Source: Rhizobium sp. CC-YZS058 | GTDB lineage: Bacteria > Pseudomonadota > Alphaproteobacteria > Rhizobiales > Rhizobiaceae | Direction of reading: 5' to 3' | Length of the DNA stretch: 64,000 nucleotides | NCBI RefSeq assembly: GCF_034720595.1 | Contig: NZ_JAYESJ010000001.1 | Location: forward strand, 2,754,001 to 2,818,000 | Part shown: positions 53,276 to 62,403 of the stretch, one piece after another | How the letters are laid out: each line of letters starts with the position of its first letter | Numbering within the stretch: the stretch's first letter is position 1 | Program-made: the position numbers and the translations under genes | Notes under the pieces: generated by a model | The model's input: the letters and a program-made list of their open reading frames with translations, nothing else | Told to the model about the DNA's origin: nothing | Databases searched by the model: none

Positions 53276-54142
53276 CTAGAGACCGTAGCGGGCCCATAAT
53301 GCCTTTTCCTGCGCGAGATCCGCAAGCCCTGAAACGGCACCGGCGCCGAGATGCGCTGCGGCATTTTCACCGATCGAGACGCCCGGCTGCTTGCGGCCGA
53401 ACAGGGAGCGCCCGGCGGAGATCAGCGCCATCTCGGCATCGGCGCCATAGCGCCGCTTGATCTCGCTGCGCATGTCGCCGAGTCCATCGACAAGGCCGAG
53501 CGAGAGCGAGCGTCCGCCGGTCCAGAACAGGCCGGAGAAGAGATCGCCATCATCGGCCAGCTTCGCGCCACGCCGGCTCTTCACCATGTCGATGAAGGTG
53601 GCGTGGATCTCCTGCTGCAGCGTCTTGAGATAGGCGATGTCGTCCTGCTTTTCCGGCTGGAACGGGTCGAGCATGACCTTGTTCTCCCCCGAGGTATAGA
53701 CGCGCCGCTCGACCCCGATCTTGTCGAGCAGCTCGGGAAAGCCGAAGCCGCCGGAGACGACGCCGATCGACCCGACGATCGAGCTCGGATCGACGAAGAT
53801 CTCGTCGCCGGCAATCGCGATCATGTAGCCGCCCGAGGCCGCGACATCCTCCACGAACACCAGCACGCGCTTGTTCTTCTCCTCCGCCAGGTCGCGGATG
53901 CGGCGGAAGATCAGCCGCGACTGCACCGGCGAGCCGCCGGGCGAATTGACGGACAACGCCACGGCGGGCGCCTCCTTCATGGCGAAGGCCTTGTCGAGCA
54001 GCGGCGCGACCGTGGCGAGGTTGAGCATGGGTCGAAAGCTGCCGCCGCCGCTCATGATCGTGCCGTGCAGGCGCACGACGGGGATCGTGATGCCCTCCTT
54101 GCGAAAGCGCTTCGGAAGCAGCTTCTTGAGCTTCAGTCCCAT
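53276..54142 (-). CDS. sppA: S49 family signal-peptide peptidase (SppA/SohB-like)
   Basis: A 288-residue serine peptidase of the short S49 form. The Ser nucleophile is Ser103 in VAASGGYMIA and the general-base Lys is Lys155 in TSGENKVML, 52 residues apart as in the Ser-Lys dyad of B. subtilis SppA. SVNSPGGSPVQSRLIFRRI and SIVGSIGVVSGGFGFPELLD are family motifs. An N-terminal hydrophobic anchor is weak, so its location is uncertain; related enzymes degrade signal peptides or membrane peptides. ATG at 54142. Followed by the small membrane gene and preceded by a methyltransferase gene on the same strand. Confidence 0.9.
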   Translation of the reverse strand: MGLKLKKLLPKRFRKEGITIPVVRLHGTIMSGGGSFRPMLNLATVAPLLDKAFAMKEAPAVALSVNSPGGSPVQSRLIFRRIRDLAEEKNKRVLVFVEDVAASGGYMIAIAGDEIFVDPSSIVGSIGVVSGGFGFPELLDKIGVERRVYTSGENKVMLDPFQPEKQDDIAYLKTLQQEIHATFIDMVKSRRGAKLADDGDLFSGLFWTGGRSLSLGLVDGLGDMRSEIKRRYGADAEMALISAGRSLFGRKQPGVSIGENAAAHLGAGAVSGLADLAQEKALWARYGL

Positions 54143-54251
54143 GGTCGAGCGTCCTTTGATCCATAAAGTGTCCGTCCGCCATGTAGGAACTGCGCATCGC
54201 AACGCAATGGCCGCCCGTGGGCCTCGTCCCTCCCCCGCAATGACATTTCCG

Positions 54252-55055
54252 TCAGCGCCGTGTCAGGCTTCGACGCTCATAGGCAGCGCGGCCATTGTTC
54301 AGCGCATCGACGGTCGGGGTGAAGCGATGCGATCCGGCCTCATGCATGATCAGCGGCGCGCGAAGCCGCAGCCGGGCGCGCGACTGCTTGATGGCGGTGA
54401 CGAGAATGCGCACCGCATCCTCGCCCGCCCGCGGCAGCAGCGCGGTGATTTCGATCCCGCCGAAGCGCCGCCCGCAGGCAAGGATGATCTCGGCGATCGA
54501 TTCCGGCCGGGCGATCAGCGAGAGCTGGCCGCCGGGTCGCAGAAGCGCACCGGCCGTGCGGATCCAGGCCTCGAACAGGTCGTCGCTCATCGCATGGGCC
54601 GCTGCCTTGAGCGGATCCGGCGTCTGCCGGTCGGCGGCATTGTTGAAGGGCGGGTTCATGATGGCATGGTCGAAGGCATCGTCCAAAAGCCCCGCCGCCT
54701 GGCGCGCGCGGCCGGCGAGCGTCACATCCGCTTCGAGCACCTGGCAGCGGGCTGAAAGATGCGCGTTTTCGGCAAGCATCAGGCTGCGCCGGGCAAACTG
54801 CGCCATGTCGGGCGCCCGTTCGACCAAGAGAACGTTCGCCGCTTCGAGGCGGGCGGCCACCGCCAGGCCCGCCGCGCCGGCACCGGCGCCGAGATCGACG
54901 ACCCGGCCGGGCGTCGAAACGAGGGAGGCGAGCAGCATCGCATCCATGCCGGAGCGATGGCCGCGCCCGAGCGGCTGGATGAGGTGGAAACCGCCACGGT
55001 GGAAGCTGTCGATCGTCTCCGTCGGCGCAGGCTTCTCCTGCCAGTCGGGCGTCAC
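54252..55055 (-). CDS. TrmN6-like class I SAM methyltransferase
   Basis: A 267-residue methyltransferase. The SAM loop is VVDLGAGAGAAGLAVAAR and the adenine N6 type catalytic motif is NPPF (HAIMNPPFNNAAD). The N-terminal FHLIQPLGRGHRSGMDAMLLA with the GxRxGxDAxLLA pattern is that of tRNA1(Val) A37 N6-methyltransferases. It starts at a GTG (55055) overlapping the stop of the DUF2007 gene by 4 nt (GTGA), so the pair is coupled. The tRNA target is inferred from family. Confidence 0.87.
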   Translation of the reverse strand: MTPDWQEKPAPTETIDSFHRGGFHLIQPLGRGHRSGMDAMLLASLVSTPGRVVDLGAGAGAAGLAVAARLEAANVLLVERAPDMAQFARRSLMLAENAHLSARCQVLEADVTLAGRARQAAGLLDDAFDHAIMNPPFNNAADRQTPDPLKAAAHAMSDDLFEAWIRTAGALLRPGGQLSLIARPESIAEIILACGRRFGGIEITALLPRAGEDAVRILVTAIKQSRARLRLRAPLIMHEAGSHRFTPTVDALNNGRAAYERRSLTRR

Positions 55056-55276
55056 CCGCGGAGTTCCTTCTCAAGGCCCGCATCGCGCAGGATGCGGCGC
55101 GCCTGGTCGGCCCGGTCGCCCTCCACCATCAGCCGGCGCGGCAGAAGGCCGAGCGAGCCCTCCAGAATGCTCATTCCCTGGTCCGCGATGAAGCAGAGGA
55201 TGCCGGCCTCGCGCAGCAGGGTTTCGGCGAAAGAGAGCGTCACGGCATCATTGGTTCGGATGAGTTCCTGCATCAT
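55052..55276 (-). CDS. DUF2007 protein (putative signal-transducing protein)
   Basis: A 74-residue protein starting MMQELIRTNDAVTLSFAETLL with a second part FIADQGMSILEGSLGLLPRRLMVE, matching the small DUF2007 domain that resembles PII-like or ACT-like folds by name only. Its role is unknown. ATG at 55276 or 55273. It overlaps the downstream methyltransferase and is divergent from ispB, sharing a 119-nt promoter region. The gene order DUF2007-methyltransferase-S49 peptidase opposite a polyprenyl synthase is, as I recall, conserved in rhizobia. Confidence 0.85.
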   Translation of the reverse strand: MMQELIRTNDAVTLSFAETLLREAGILCFIADQGMSILEGSLGLLPRRLMVEGDRADQARRILRDAGLEKELRG

Positions 55277-55395
55277 ATCCTTGGAAAAACGAGGGCTGCG
55301 ACAGTTGGCGTCCGGCGGAGCGCGCAAATGCCCCTTGCCGCCAAAGCCCCCCCTTTCTATTCTCCGTCAATGAGATTGAACAGGAGTGGCTCGTT

Positions 55396-56412
55396 TTGGG
55401 CGTCGTAATACCGCTGGATGACGGCAAGAACAAACTGGCTTCCGTGAAGCCGCTGGTCGATCTGACCAAGGCCGACATGGAGCGGGTGAACCAGCTCATC
55501 CTGTCCAAGGCCGGTTCGGACGTGCAGATGATTCCGGAAGTGGCCAATCATCTGATCTCCTCCGGCGGCAAGCGGCTGCGGCCGATGCTCACCCTCTCCT
55601 CCGCCGTCCTGTTCGGCTATAGCGGCGACCATCACATCAAGCTCGCGACCAGCGTCGAGTTCATGCACACCGCCACGCTCCTGCATGACGACGTGGTCGA
55701 CGAAAGCGATCTGCGACGCGGCAAATCGACGGCGCGGATGATCTGGGGCAACCAGGCGAGCGTGCTCGTCGGCGATTTCCTGCTCGGCCAGGCCTTCCGC
55801 ATGATGGTCGATGTCGGCTCGCTGGAAGCGCTCGACGTTCTGTCCACCGCTGCATCGGTGATCGCCGAGGGCGAGGTGCTGCAGCTCTCCGTCGCCAAGC
55901 ACCTGAACACGACCGAAGACGATTATCTCTCCGTCATCCGCGCCAAGACGGCCGCGCTCTTCGCCGCAGCGGCGGAGGTGGGCCCGATCGTCGCCAAGGC
56001 CGACCGCGCCAGCCGCAATGCGCTGAAATCCTACGGCATGAATCTGGGCCTCGCCTTCCAGCTGGTCGACGACGTGCTCGATTATGGCGGCTCGGCTGCC
56101 GACCTCGGCAAGAATGTCGGCGACGACTTCCGCGAGGGCAAGATCACCCTGCCGATCATCCTCTCCTATCGCCGCGGCACGGCGGAGGATCGGGAGTTCT
56201 GGCGGCGCGCCATCGAAGAGGGCGAAAGCAGCGACGCCAATCTGGAGCGGGCGCTCGGCCTCATCACCCGCTATGGCGGACTGACCGACACCATTGCCCG
56301 TGCCCAGCATTACGGAACGATCGCGCGCGATGCGCTGGCGCCGCTGCCGGCCTCGCCGCACAAGGCGGCGCTGCTCGAGGTGATCGATTTCTGCATCGAC
56401 CGGGTAAGCTGA
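55396..56412 (+). CDS. ispB: Long-chain polyprenyl diphosphate synthase (octa/decaprenyl)
   Basis: A 338-residue trans-prenyltransferase supplying the ubiquinone side chain. The first Asp-rich motif is LLHDDVVDESDLRRG (Asp98-Asp102) and the second LVDDVLDYGG; the GGKRLRPML substrate motif is present. It starts at a TTG (LGVVIPLDD), the form known to me in rhizobia, with AGGAG about 10 nt upstream; no better start exists. Small residues before the first Asp motif suggest a long product; chain length (decaprenyl in rhizobia) is inferred. It feeds ubiA (31.5 kb) and depends on dxs and ispE. Confidence 0.92.
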   Translation: MGVVIPLDDGKNKLASVKPLVDLTKADMERVNQLILSKAGSDVQMIPEVANHLISSGGKRLRPMLTLSSAVLFGYSGDHHIKLATSVEFMHTATLLHDDVVDESDLRRGKSTARMIWGNQASVLVGDFLLGQAFRMMVDVGSLEALDVLSTAASVIAEGEVLQLSVAKHLNTTEDDYLSVIRAKTAALFAAAAEVGPIVAKADRASRNALKSYGMNLGLAFQLVDDVLDYGGSAADLGKNVGDDFREGKITLPIILSYRRGTAEDREFWRRAIEEGESSDANLERALGLITRYGGLTDTIARAQHYGTIARDALAPLPASPHKAALLEVIDFCIDRVS

Positions 56413-56491
56413 CAACAACGGTCATCGCTCCGTTTCCGAGGCGGTCAGCCCAAAAAAGCCGTTCTTTGCTGGCACAGGCGCGGAAAGGGCG

Positions 56492-56511
56492 CATCCTCCG
56501 ATCGGAGGATG
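56492..56511. repeat. Perfect 20-bp palindrome
   Basis: CATCCTCCGA followed by its exact complement TCGGAGGATG, between ispB and the TPR gene. It may form a tight hairpin at the end of the ispB transcript or be a dimeric protein site 86 nt before the TPR start. No T-run follows. Confidence 0.5.
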
Positions 56512-56596
56512 ATTCCGCTTCGGCCAGCGATGCGCTACATCATAGAGAACTGATTCCGGGCGGCGCCGGGGGCGCCATCCTCACGAAAGGCTTGTC

Positions 56597-58426
56597 ATGC
56601 GGCAGAAAAGAACAGTGCGGATGCTCTCGGGCGTGGCCTTCCTCACACTGGCCATGGTGTCCGGTGCGGGCCTCTGCCAGGCGGAGGCGGAGAAGCCGGC
56701 GACCGAGCAGACGGCAGGCAAGCCCTTCGACGTCAATTCCGTCAACACCTTCTCCGGCGCATTCCTTGCGGCGCGGACCGCCGATGTCGACCATGACCTC
56801 GATACCGCCACCCGGCTCTACCGCACGGCACTCGAATTCGAGCCGACCAATGTGGATGTGAAGCAGCGGCTGATGGTGACGCTGCTGATGAACGGCGAGT
56901 TCGACAAGGGCGCGGCCCTTGCCAAGGAGCTGAAGGACGACGCCTCGGTCGAGCGGATCACCACCGTGGTGCGCGGCGTCGATGCGATCCGCAAGAAGGA
57001 ATATCGCAACGCCGAGAAGATCCTGAACTATTCCGGCCCGAACGATCTGGACCGGATGATGAACTCGCTGCTGCTCGCCTGGGCCAAGGCCGGCCAGGGC
57101 AAGCCGAAGGAGGCGATCGCCCTCATCGACAAGATGGATGGGCCGGACTGGTTCGCCATCTTCAAGAACTACCAGGCCGGCGCCATCGCGCTCGCCGCCG
57201 GCGACAAGACGCGGGCCCGCGCCAAGCTGACCGACGCCATTTCCGACAAGAACGGCGCTGCCGCCGCACCCGACACCTTCCTGCGCGCCATCACCGCGCT
57301 CGCCCGCCTGGAAGCGCGCGATGGCAACAAGCAGAAGGCGCTGGACGCCATCTCCGTCGGCCAGAACTTCGTCAGCAACTATGCGCCGCTCGATGCGCTG
57401 CGCAAGAGCGTCGAGGATGGCAAGCCGCAGGAGCAGCAGGTGCGCAACGCCGCCCAGGGTGCGGCTGCCGTGCTCTTCTCCGTCGGTGCGGCCTTGAACC
57501 GCGAGGGTGCCGAAGACATCGTTTCGCTCTATCTGCAGGTGGCCCGCGCGCTCGATCCGGACAGCGCCGATATTCTCGTCATGCTGGGCGGGATCGCCGA
57601 AACGCTGAAACAGCCGGAGCGCGCCATCGCGCTCTACCGCGCGGTGCCCGAGGGGTCGCCCATGCGCCGCCTCTCGGAAATGCAGCTCGGCCTGGCGCTG
57701 GCCGAAGTCGGCGACAAGGACGAGGCCAAGAAGCACCTTCGCGGGCTGATCGAGCTCGACCCGAAGGATATCCGCAGCTATCTCGCCTATGGCAGCGTTC
57801 TGTCCGACAACAAGGACTACAAGGAGATGGCCGAGATCTACGATCGGGCCGTCGCCGAAATCGGCCCGGTGCCCAAGCGCGGCGACTGGACAGTCTTCTT
57901 CCAGCGCGGCATCGCCTATGAGCGGCTGAAGATCTGGGACAAGGCGGAGCCGAGCTTCAAGAAGGCGCTGGAGCTCAACCCCGACCAGCCGCAGGTGCTG
58001 AACTATCTCGGCTATTCCTGGGTGGACATGAACATGAATCTCGACGAGGGGCTGAGCATGATCCGCCGCGCCGTCGAGCTCAAGCCGGATGACGGCTATA
58101 TCGTCGATTCGCTCGGCTGGGCCTATTTCCGCTTGAACCGCTTCGACGAGGCGGTGGCGGAGCTGGAGCGGGCGGCCGAGCTGAAGGCCGGCGATCCGAC
58201 GATCAACGACCATCTGGGCGATGCCTACTGGCGCGTCGGCCGGCAGCTCGAAGCCGTGTTCCAGTGGAACCAGGCTCTGGAGCTGAAGCCGGAAGAGGCG
58301 GAGATCCCGAAGATCAAGGACAAGATCGCCAACGGCCTGCCCCCGCTCACGCCCAAGGTCCCTGCCGCGGCCGACGCCAAGCCGGAAAAGCCGGCGGTGA
58401 CCGAGACGCCGGACAAGAAGTCCTGA
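56597..58426 (+). CDS. Exported tetratricopeptide repeat protein
   Basis: A 609-residue protein with signal peptide (VRMLSGVAFLTLAMVSGAGLCQAEA, cleaved near residue 30; a Cys in LCQA could also make it a lipoprotein) and about ten TPR or TPR-like helical pairs, clear in the C-terminal half: YLAYGSVLSDNKDYKEMAEIYDRA, AEPSFKKALELNPDQPQVLNYLGYS, and DGYIVDSLGWAYFRLNRFDEAVAELERA. Such periplasmic TPR proteins serve as scaffolds, for instance in outer-membrane or secretion complexes. It ends with a Pro/Lys/Ala tail. It stands alone between ispB and ispE. Confidence 0.87.
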   Translation: MRQKRTVRMLSGVAFLTLAMVSGAGLCQAEAEKPATEQTAGKPFDVNSVNTFSGAFLAARTADVDHDLDTATRLYRTALEFEPTNVDVKQRLMVTLLMNGEFDKGAALAKELKDDASVERITTVVRGVDAIRKKEYRNAEKILNYSGPNDLDRMMNSLLLAWAKAGQGKPKEAIALIDKMDGPDWFAIFKNYQAGAIALAAGDKTRARAKLTDAISDKNGAAAAPDTFLRAITALARLEARDGNKQKALDAISVGQNFVSNYAPLDALRKSVEDGKPQEQQVRNAAQGAAAVLFSVGAALNREGAEDIVSLYLQVARALDPDSADILVMLGGIAETLKQPERAIALYRAVPEGSPMRRLSEMQLGLALAEVGDKDEAKKHLRGLIELDPKDIRSYLAYGSVLSDNKDYKEMAEIYDRAVAEIGPVPKRGDWTVFFQRGIAYERLKIWDKAEPSFKKALELNPDQPQVLNYLGYSWVDMNMNLDEGLSMIRRAVELKPDDGYIVDSLGWAYFRLNRFDEAVAELERAAELKAGDPTINDHLGDAYWRVGRQLEAVFQWNQALELKPEEAEIPKIKDKIANGLPPLTPKVPAAADAKPEKPAVTETPDKKS

Positions 58427-58535
58427 CCCGACGGGCGATGATCCCGCGGCGTGCACCACACGGTCCTGTCACGCCGGCGGCGGTCTCCGCCGATCCGGCG
58501 CTCTCACCCCGAGCGCCGCATCCAGCCGCACGCAA

Positions 58536-58587
58536 GACCCCCTCTGGCCTGCCGGCCATCTCCCCCCCCCACGAGGGGGGAGACCCG
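58536..58587. repeat. RIME-like intergenic palindromic repeat A
   Basis: Sequence of the type CCTCTGGCCTGCCGGCCAT followed by CTCC(C)n and GGGGGGAGAC, which can fold as two hairpins. The same unit occurs at 63147-63195 and, reversed, at 63281-63330. It fits the dispersed intergenic mosaic elements known from Rhizobium. Confidence 0.7.
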
Positions 58588-58668
58588 GAGGTCGCGCCGT
58601 GCCTACTCTCCAATGTCCCTCCCTGCCTCCTCCTCTCAGCCGCGCAATGCTGGGCAAAGGTCCCACGC

Positions 58669-58699
58669 CACGGTCTCTCCTCTACAAGGGGGGAGACCT
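58669..58699. repeat. RIME-like repeat B (partial)
   Basis: GGTCTCTCCTCTACAAGGGG with GGAGACC: the GGTCTC/GAGACC hairpin half of the same element, without the CCTGCCGGCC half. Confidence 0.6.
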
Positions 58700-58748
58700 G
58701 GATGCAGCGCCGTGCCCTCTTTCAGACCGTTGAACGAAAGTGTCTCTC

Positions 58749-59651
58749 ATGACTGACTCCGAGACCGGGCTGGATATGGCGTTGGTGGTGCATGCGCCGG
58801 CGAAGATCAATCTTGCGCTGCATGTGGTCGGCCAACGGACCGATGGGCATCATCTGCTGGAAAGCGTGGTGACCTTTGCCGATCGCGGCGACCGGGTGAT
58901 GATGGCGCCGGCCGAGGAGGATCGGTTCACGCTTTCCGGCCCCTTTGCCGACCAGCTGCCGCGCGAGGCTGGGGACGGCAATCTGGTGCTTTCGGCCCGC
59001 GACCTGCTGCGCGACACGCTGCAGGCGGAAGGCTATGCCACCGGGCCCGTTCACCTGCATCTGGAGAAGAACCTTCCGATCGCCTCCGGAATCGGTGGCG
59101 GATCGGCCGATGCGGCGGCGACCTTGAAGGGGCTTTCGACGCTTTGGCAGGCCGAAGGCGCCGCGCGGGCGCTGCCGGCGCTCGGGCTTGCTCTCGGCGC
59201 CGACGTGCCGATGTGCCTGGAGGGCAGGCCGCTGATTGCGCGCGGCATTGGCGAAGAGATCACCCCGCTCCCCATGCCCACCTTCCACGCCCTGCTCGTC
59301 AATCCGCTGGTGGGGGTTTCGACGCCCTCCGTCTTCCGCGCGCTGATCCAGAAGACCAACAGCCCGCTCGCCCTGCCCGAGAACCTGACGGAAGGATCCG
59401 ACTGGTTTTCGGCTCTCGATGAACTGCGCAATGACTTGCAGCCGCCGGCGCTCTCGCTTCAGCCGGCAATCGGCGCCGTTCTGGAAGCGCTGGAACTGAC
59501 CGAGGCTGCGGTTCTGCGCATGTCCGGCTCGGGCGCCACCTGTTTTGCGCTCTATGAAAGTGCCGAGCTGCGCAACCATGCCGCTGCCGCCCTCAGCCAG
59601 TCTAGGCCGGACTGGTTCGTGATGGCTTGCGAAACCGTGGCTGCGGCGTGA
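58749..59651 (+). CDS. ispE: 4-diphosphocytidyl-2-C-methyl-D-erythritol kinase
   Basis: A 300-residue GHMP kinase of the MEP pathway. HAPAKINLALHVVGQRTDGHH is the N-terminal signature, NLPIASGIGGGSADAAATL the ATP-binding glycine loop with catalytic Asp later in LGADVPMCL, and RMSGSGATCFALY the third GHMP motif. ATG at 58749 preferred over the GTG at 58740. Works downstream of dxs (5.7 kb) to supply isoprenoid precursors. Confidence 0.94.
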   Translation: MTDSETGLDMALVVHAPAKINLALHVVGQRTDGHHLLESVVTFADRGDRVMMAPAEEDRFTLSGPFADQLPREAGDGNLVLSARDLLRDTLQAEGYATGPVHLHLEKNLPIASGIGGGSADAAATLKGLSTLWQAEGAARALPALGLALGADVPMCLEGRPLIARGIGEEITPLPMPTFHALLVNPLVGVSTPSVFRALIQKTNSPLALPENLTEGSDWFSALDELRNDLQPPALSLQPAIGAVLEALELTEAAVLRMSGSGATCFALYESAELRNHAAAALSQSRPDWFVMACETVAAA

Positions 59652-59750
59652 TGCTGCGCGCAGGGTCTTGCAGACCCATTACTCGCCGCTTTTATCGATC
59701 ATCTCTCGCCACCCGCAGCGTTGCGGCCTCCGCCTCAAAGGATCTTCGCC

Positions 59751-60296
59751 ATGGCTGACCAGACCCCCGCACCGGAGCGGCCGTTCATTCCGGTGACCGT
59801 CGCGGTGCTGACCGTCTCCGACACGCGCATGCGGGCCGACGACCGGTCCGGCGATACGCTGGAGGCGCGTATTCTCGAAGCAGGGCACCGGCTTGCGGCG
59901 CGCGCGATCGTTGCGGACGAGCGCTCGGCCATTGCCGCGCAGGTGCAAGCCTGGAGCGACGATCCGGAGATCGATGTGGTGATCACCACGGGCGGAACCG
60001 GATTTACCGGGCGCGACGTGACGCCGGAGGCGCTGGAACCGCTGTTCGAGAAGCGGATGGACGGGTTCTCCGTTCTGTTTCACCAGCTTTCGGCGGCCAA
60101 GATTGGCACCTCCACCATCCAGTCCCGTGCCACGGCAGGGGTGCTGAACGCGACCTTCGTCTTCGTGCTGCCGGGCTCGCCCGGCGCCTGCCGCGATGCA
60201 TGGGACGGCATTCTGCGTCAGCAGCTCGATTATCGCCACCGGCCCTGCAATTTCGTCGAGATCATGCCTCGGCTGGATGAACATTTGCGGCGGTGA
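59751..60296 (+). CDS. moaB: MoaB/MogA-family molybdopterin biosynthesis protein
   Basis: A 181-residue protein of the MoCF-binding fold. [18 protein letters not shown] is the family's GGTG motif with the Asp and Glu that adenylate molybdopterin; TVSDTR at the start and [15 protein letters not shown] near the end also match. It activates molybdopterin for metal insertion. ATG at 59751 has an AAAGGA site 10 nt upstream. It follows ispE by 99 nt and is convergent with the next gene. No other moa/moe genes are in view. Confidence 0.9.
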   Translation: MADQTPAPERPFIPVTVAVLTVSDTRMRADDRSGDTLEARILEAGHRLAARAIVADERSAIAAQVQAWSDDPEIDVVITTGGTGFTGRDVTPEALEPLFEKRMDGFSVLFHQLSAAKIGTSTIQSRATAGVLNATFVFVLPGSPGACRDAWDGILRQQLDYRHRPCNFVEIMPRLDEHLRR

Positions 60297-60329
60297 CTTT
60301 GGCCTTCCCCGGCTGAAGCGGTCGGCAGG

Positions 60330-60866
60330 CTACGCCCGCTCGGAGGGCGCCCCTTCGGGCGCCGCGGCCCAGGCCGGCATCAGCTCGCTCGGCAGGCGAT
60401 GCACGGACCGTTTTCGAACGAGATCGATGAGCCCCATGCCGGGACGGGCGAGCGCCGCGGCCTCGCTGCGTCGGACGAGGTAACCCTGTTCCAGCAGGCC
60501 CGCCCGTGTGAAGAGCCGGGCCGGAAAGGGCCGGCGATGCCGCTGCGAGGCCGAGAACCGCGCCGGCGAGCGGCCGACGGCCATATGTTCGGCAACCTCG
60601 TTCACCCAGTTGCCGAGCGGACGGGCGCCGGGTTCCAGCAGGAGCAGCCAGCTGCCGCGCGCCGCGGTGAGAGCCTCCGACAGCGTGCCCTCTTTCAGAA
60701 ACCGGGCGCCGGCGGCATCCGCCACGGCGCCGGAGGCATCGCTGGAACCGCGGTCGAGGATCAGCACATCGCTGACCAGCCCTTCCACCGCCCCCGGCAC
60801 CAAAGCCGCCAGCGTTTGAGCCAGGCGGGCCTCATGGTTCCGGGTTTCGAGAAGAATGGTCAACAT
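60330..60866 (-). CDS. Glycosyltransferase family 2-like protein (short)
   Basis: A 178-residue protein. MLTILLETRNHEARLAQTL and VLILDRGSSDASGAVADAAG resemble the N-terminal nucleotide-binding half of GT2 enzymes (ILDRGSSD in place of the usual DDGSxD). The second catalytic DxD is not obvious: the matching region reads LLLLEPGARPL. It may therefore be inactive or diverged. Start at ATG 60866 fits the family; longer in-frame starts (60941, 61088) overlap the promoter of the divergent radical SAM gene. Function unknown. Confidence 0.65.
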   Translation of the reverse strand: MLTILLETRNHEARLAQTLAALVPGAVEGLVSDVLILDRGSSDASGAVADAAGARFLKEGTLSEALTAARGSWLLLLEPGARPLGNWVNEVAEHMAVGRSPARFSASQRHRRPFPARLFTRAGLLEQGYLVRRSEAAALARPGMGLIDLVRKRSVHRLPSELMPAWAAAPEGAPSERA

Positions 60867-61086
60867 AAGCTTCAGGCTACCGCAGCGCAGCAGAAAGCAC
60901 CACCGAGAGACGGCCCCGAAGCGCTTTAAAACAATGTTCATCATGAATCCGGGTTGCGGCCGGTTGATCTCCATGGGTTTGTTCTTGCAATGTTCCATCC
61001 ATCGCGGTATCACTGCGCTATCGGGACCGGGGAGGCCGACTCGTGCTGCATCGCGCGTCTCCCCGTTGCCCCAGCCGGAGTATCCC

Positions 61087-62244
61087 ATGACCGATCTGTC
61101 TCATGTCAGGCAGGGCGCCTTTGCGCCCGGCAACGGGGCCGACATGGCCGAAGCGATGCTGGCCGAGAGCGGCCTGCGCATCGAGAGCGAGCGTCGGCGC
61201 GGGCGCGGTGCGGCGCTGAACACGGCAGGCCGCTTCGAGCCGGTGAGCCGCACGATCGAGGATGACGGCTGGCACTCGCTCGAGGATCTGCCGCCCTTCA
61301 AGACCGAGGTGCAGATCGAGAAGCCACGCAGCGTCATCACCCGCAACGATTCGCCGGATCTCAATTTCGACCGGTCGGTGAACCCGTATCGTGGCTGCGA
61401 GCATGGCTGCATCTATTGCTTCGCGCGGCCGAGCCACGCCTATGTCGGGCTGTCCGCCGGGCTCGATTTCGAGACCAAGCTCTTTGCCAAGCCGGATGCC
61501 GCACGGCTCTTGGAGCGCGAGCTGGCAAAGCCGGGATACAAGGTGAAGCCGCTGGCGCTCGGCACCAACACCGACCCCTACCAGCCGATCGAGAAGGAAT
61601 GGCGGATCACCCGCCAGATCATCGAGGTGCTGAAGGCGGCCGATCATCCGGTGATGATCGTCACCAAATCGGCCCTGGTTACGCGGGATATCGATCTTCT
61701 GGCGCCGATGGCCGAAAAGGGCCTGGTGCGCGTGGCGCTCTCGGTCACCACGCTCGACCGCAAGCTGGCCCGCGCCATGGAGCCGCGCTGCTCGACGCCG
61801 CCGAAGCGGCTGGAGGCGATCCGGGCGCTGTCCGACGCCGGCATCCCGACCAGCATCCTGATGTCGCCGATCATTCCGGCGCTCAACGACCATGAGATCG
61901 AACGCGTGCTGGACAGCGGCAAGGCAGCCGGTGCCGCGGAGGCCAGCTATGTGCTGCTGCGCCTGCCGCTGGAGGTGAGCCCGCTGTTTCGCGACTGGTT
62001 GCTGCGCCATTATCCGGATCGCTACCGCCACGTCATGTCGCTGGTTCGCTCCATGCGCGGCGGCAAGGATTACGACGCCGAGTTCGGCAAGCGGATGAAG
62101 GGGACCGGCCCCTACGCATGGCAGATCGGCCGCCGCTTCGATCTCGCAGCCAAGCGGCTGGAGCTCAACACCACGCGCCGTACCCTCAACAGCGATCTTT
62201 TCACGCCACCGCTCGGCGCCGGCGTGCAGCTCGCGCTATTTTAG
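61087..62244 (+). CDS. PA0069-family radical SAM protein (SPL-like)
   Basis: A 385-residue protein whose cluster motif is NPYRGCEHGCIYCFARPSH (CxxxCxxC) followed by GTNTDPYQPIEKEWRITRQI. The whole matches the PA0069/COG1533 group related to spore photoproduct lyase; no activity is established for it. It begins MTDLSHVRQGAF at ATG 61087 and ends with a short hydrophobic VQLALF. It is divergent from the GT2-like gene and precedes rnhB on the same strand. Confidence 0.88.
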   Translation: MTDLSHVRQGAFAPGNGADMAEAMLAESGLRIESERRRGRGAALNTAGRFEPVSRTIEDDGWHSLEDLPPFKTEVQIEKPRSVITRNDSPDLNFDRSVNPYRGCEHGCIYCFARPSHAYVGLSAGLDFETKLFAKPDAARLLERELAKPGYKVKPLALGTNTDPYQPIEKEWRITRQIIEVLKAADHPVMIVTKSALVTRDIDLLAPMAEKGLVRVALSVTTLDRKLARAMEPRCSTPPKRLEAIRALSDAGIPTSILMSPIIPALNDHEIERVLDSGKAAGAAEASYVLLRLPLEVSPLFRDWLLRHYPDRYRHVMSLVRSMRGGKDYDAEFGKRMKGTGPYAWQIGRRFDLAAKRLELNTTRRTLNSDLFTPPLGAGVQLALF

Positions 62245-62403
62245 AGCCTCCTGTAATCCGGTTGTCCGCTGGCAGCGTAGACAGGGTGAAGCAACGACAT
62301 TTGTGGCCTGTCCTCCTCGTGGACCGGCCACATTTCCCCCCGGCGCCGCCGCCATGGCAAGGGGGGCTTGAAGGGAATCGGGAGACTGTGCTCCTCTGTG
62401 CCC

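Larger units (their letters stand above)
58427..58748. other. Intergenic region carrying rhizobial palindromic repeats
   Basis: 322 nt between the TPR gene and ispE. It is mainly repeat material (58536-58587 and 58669-58699). No gene seen. Confidence 0.6.
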
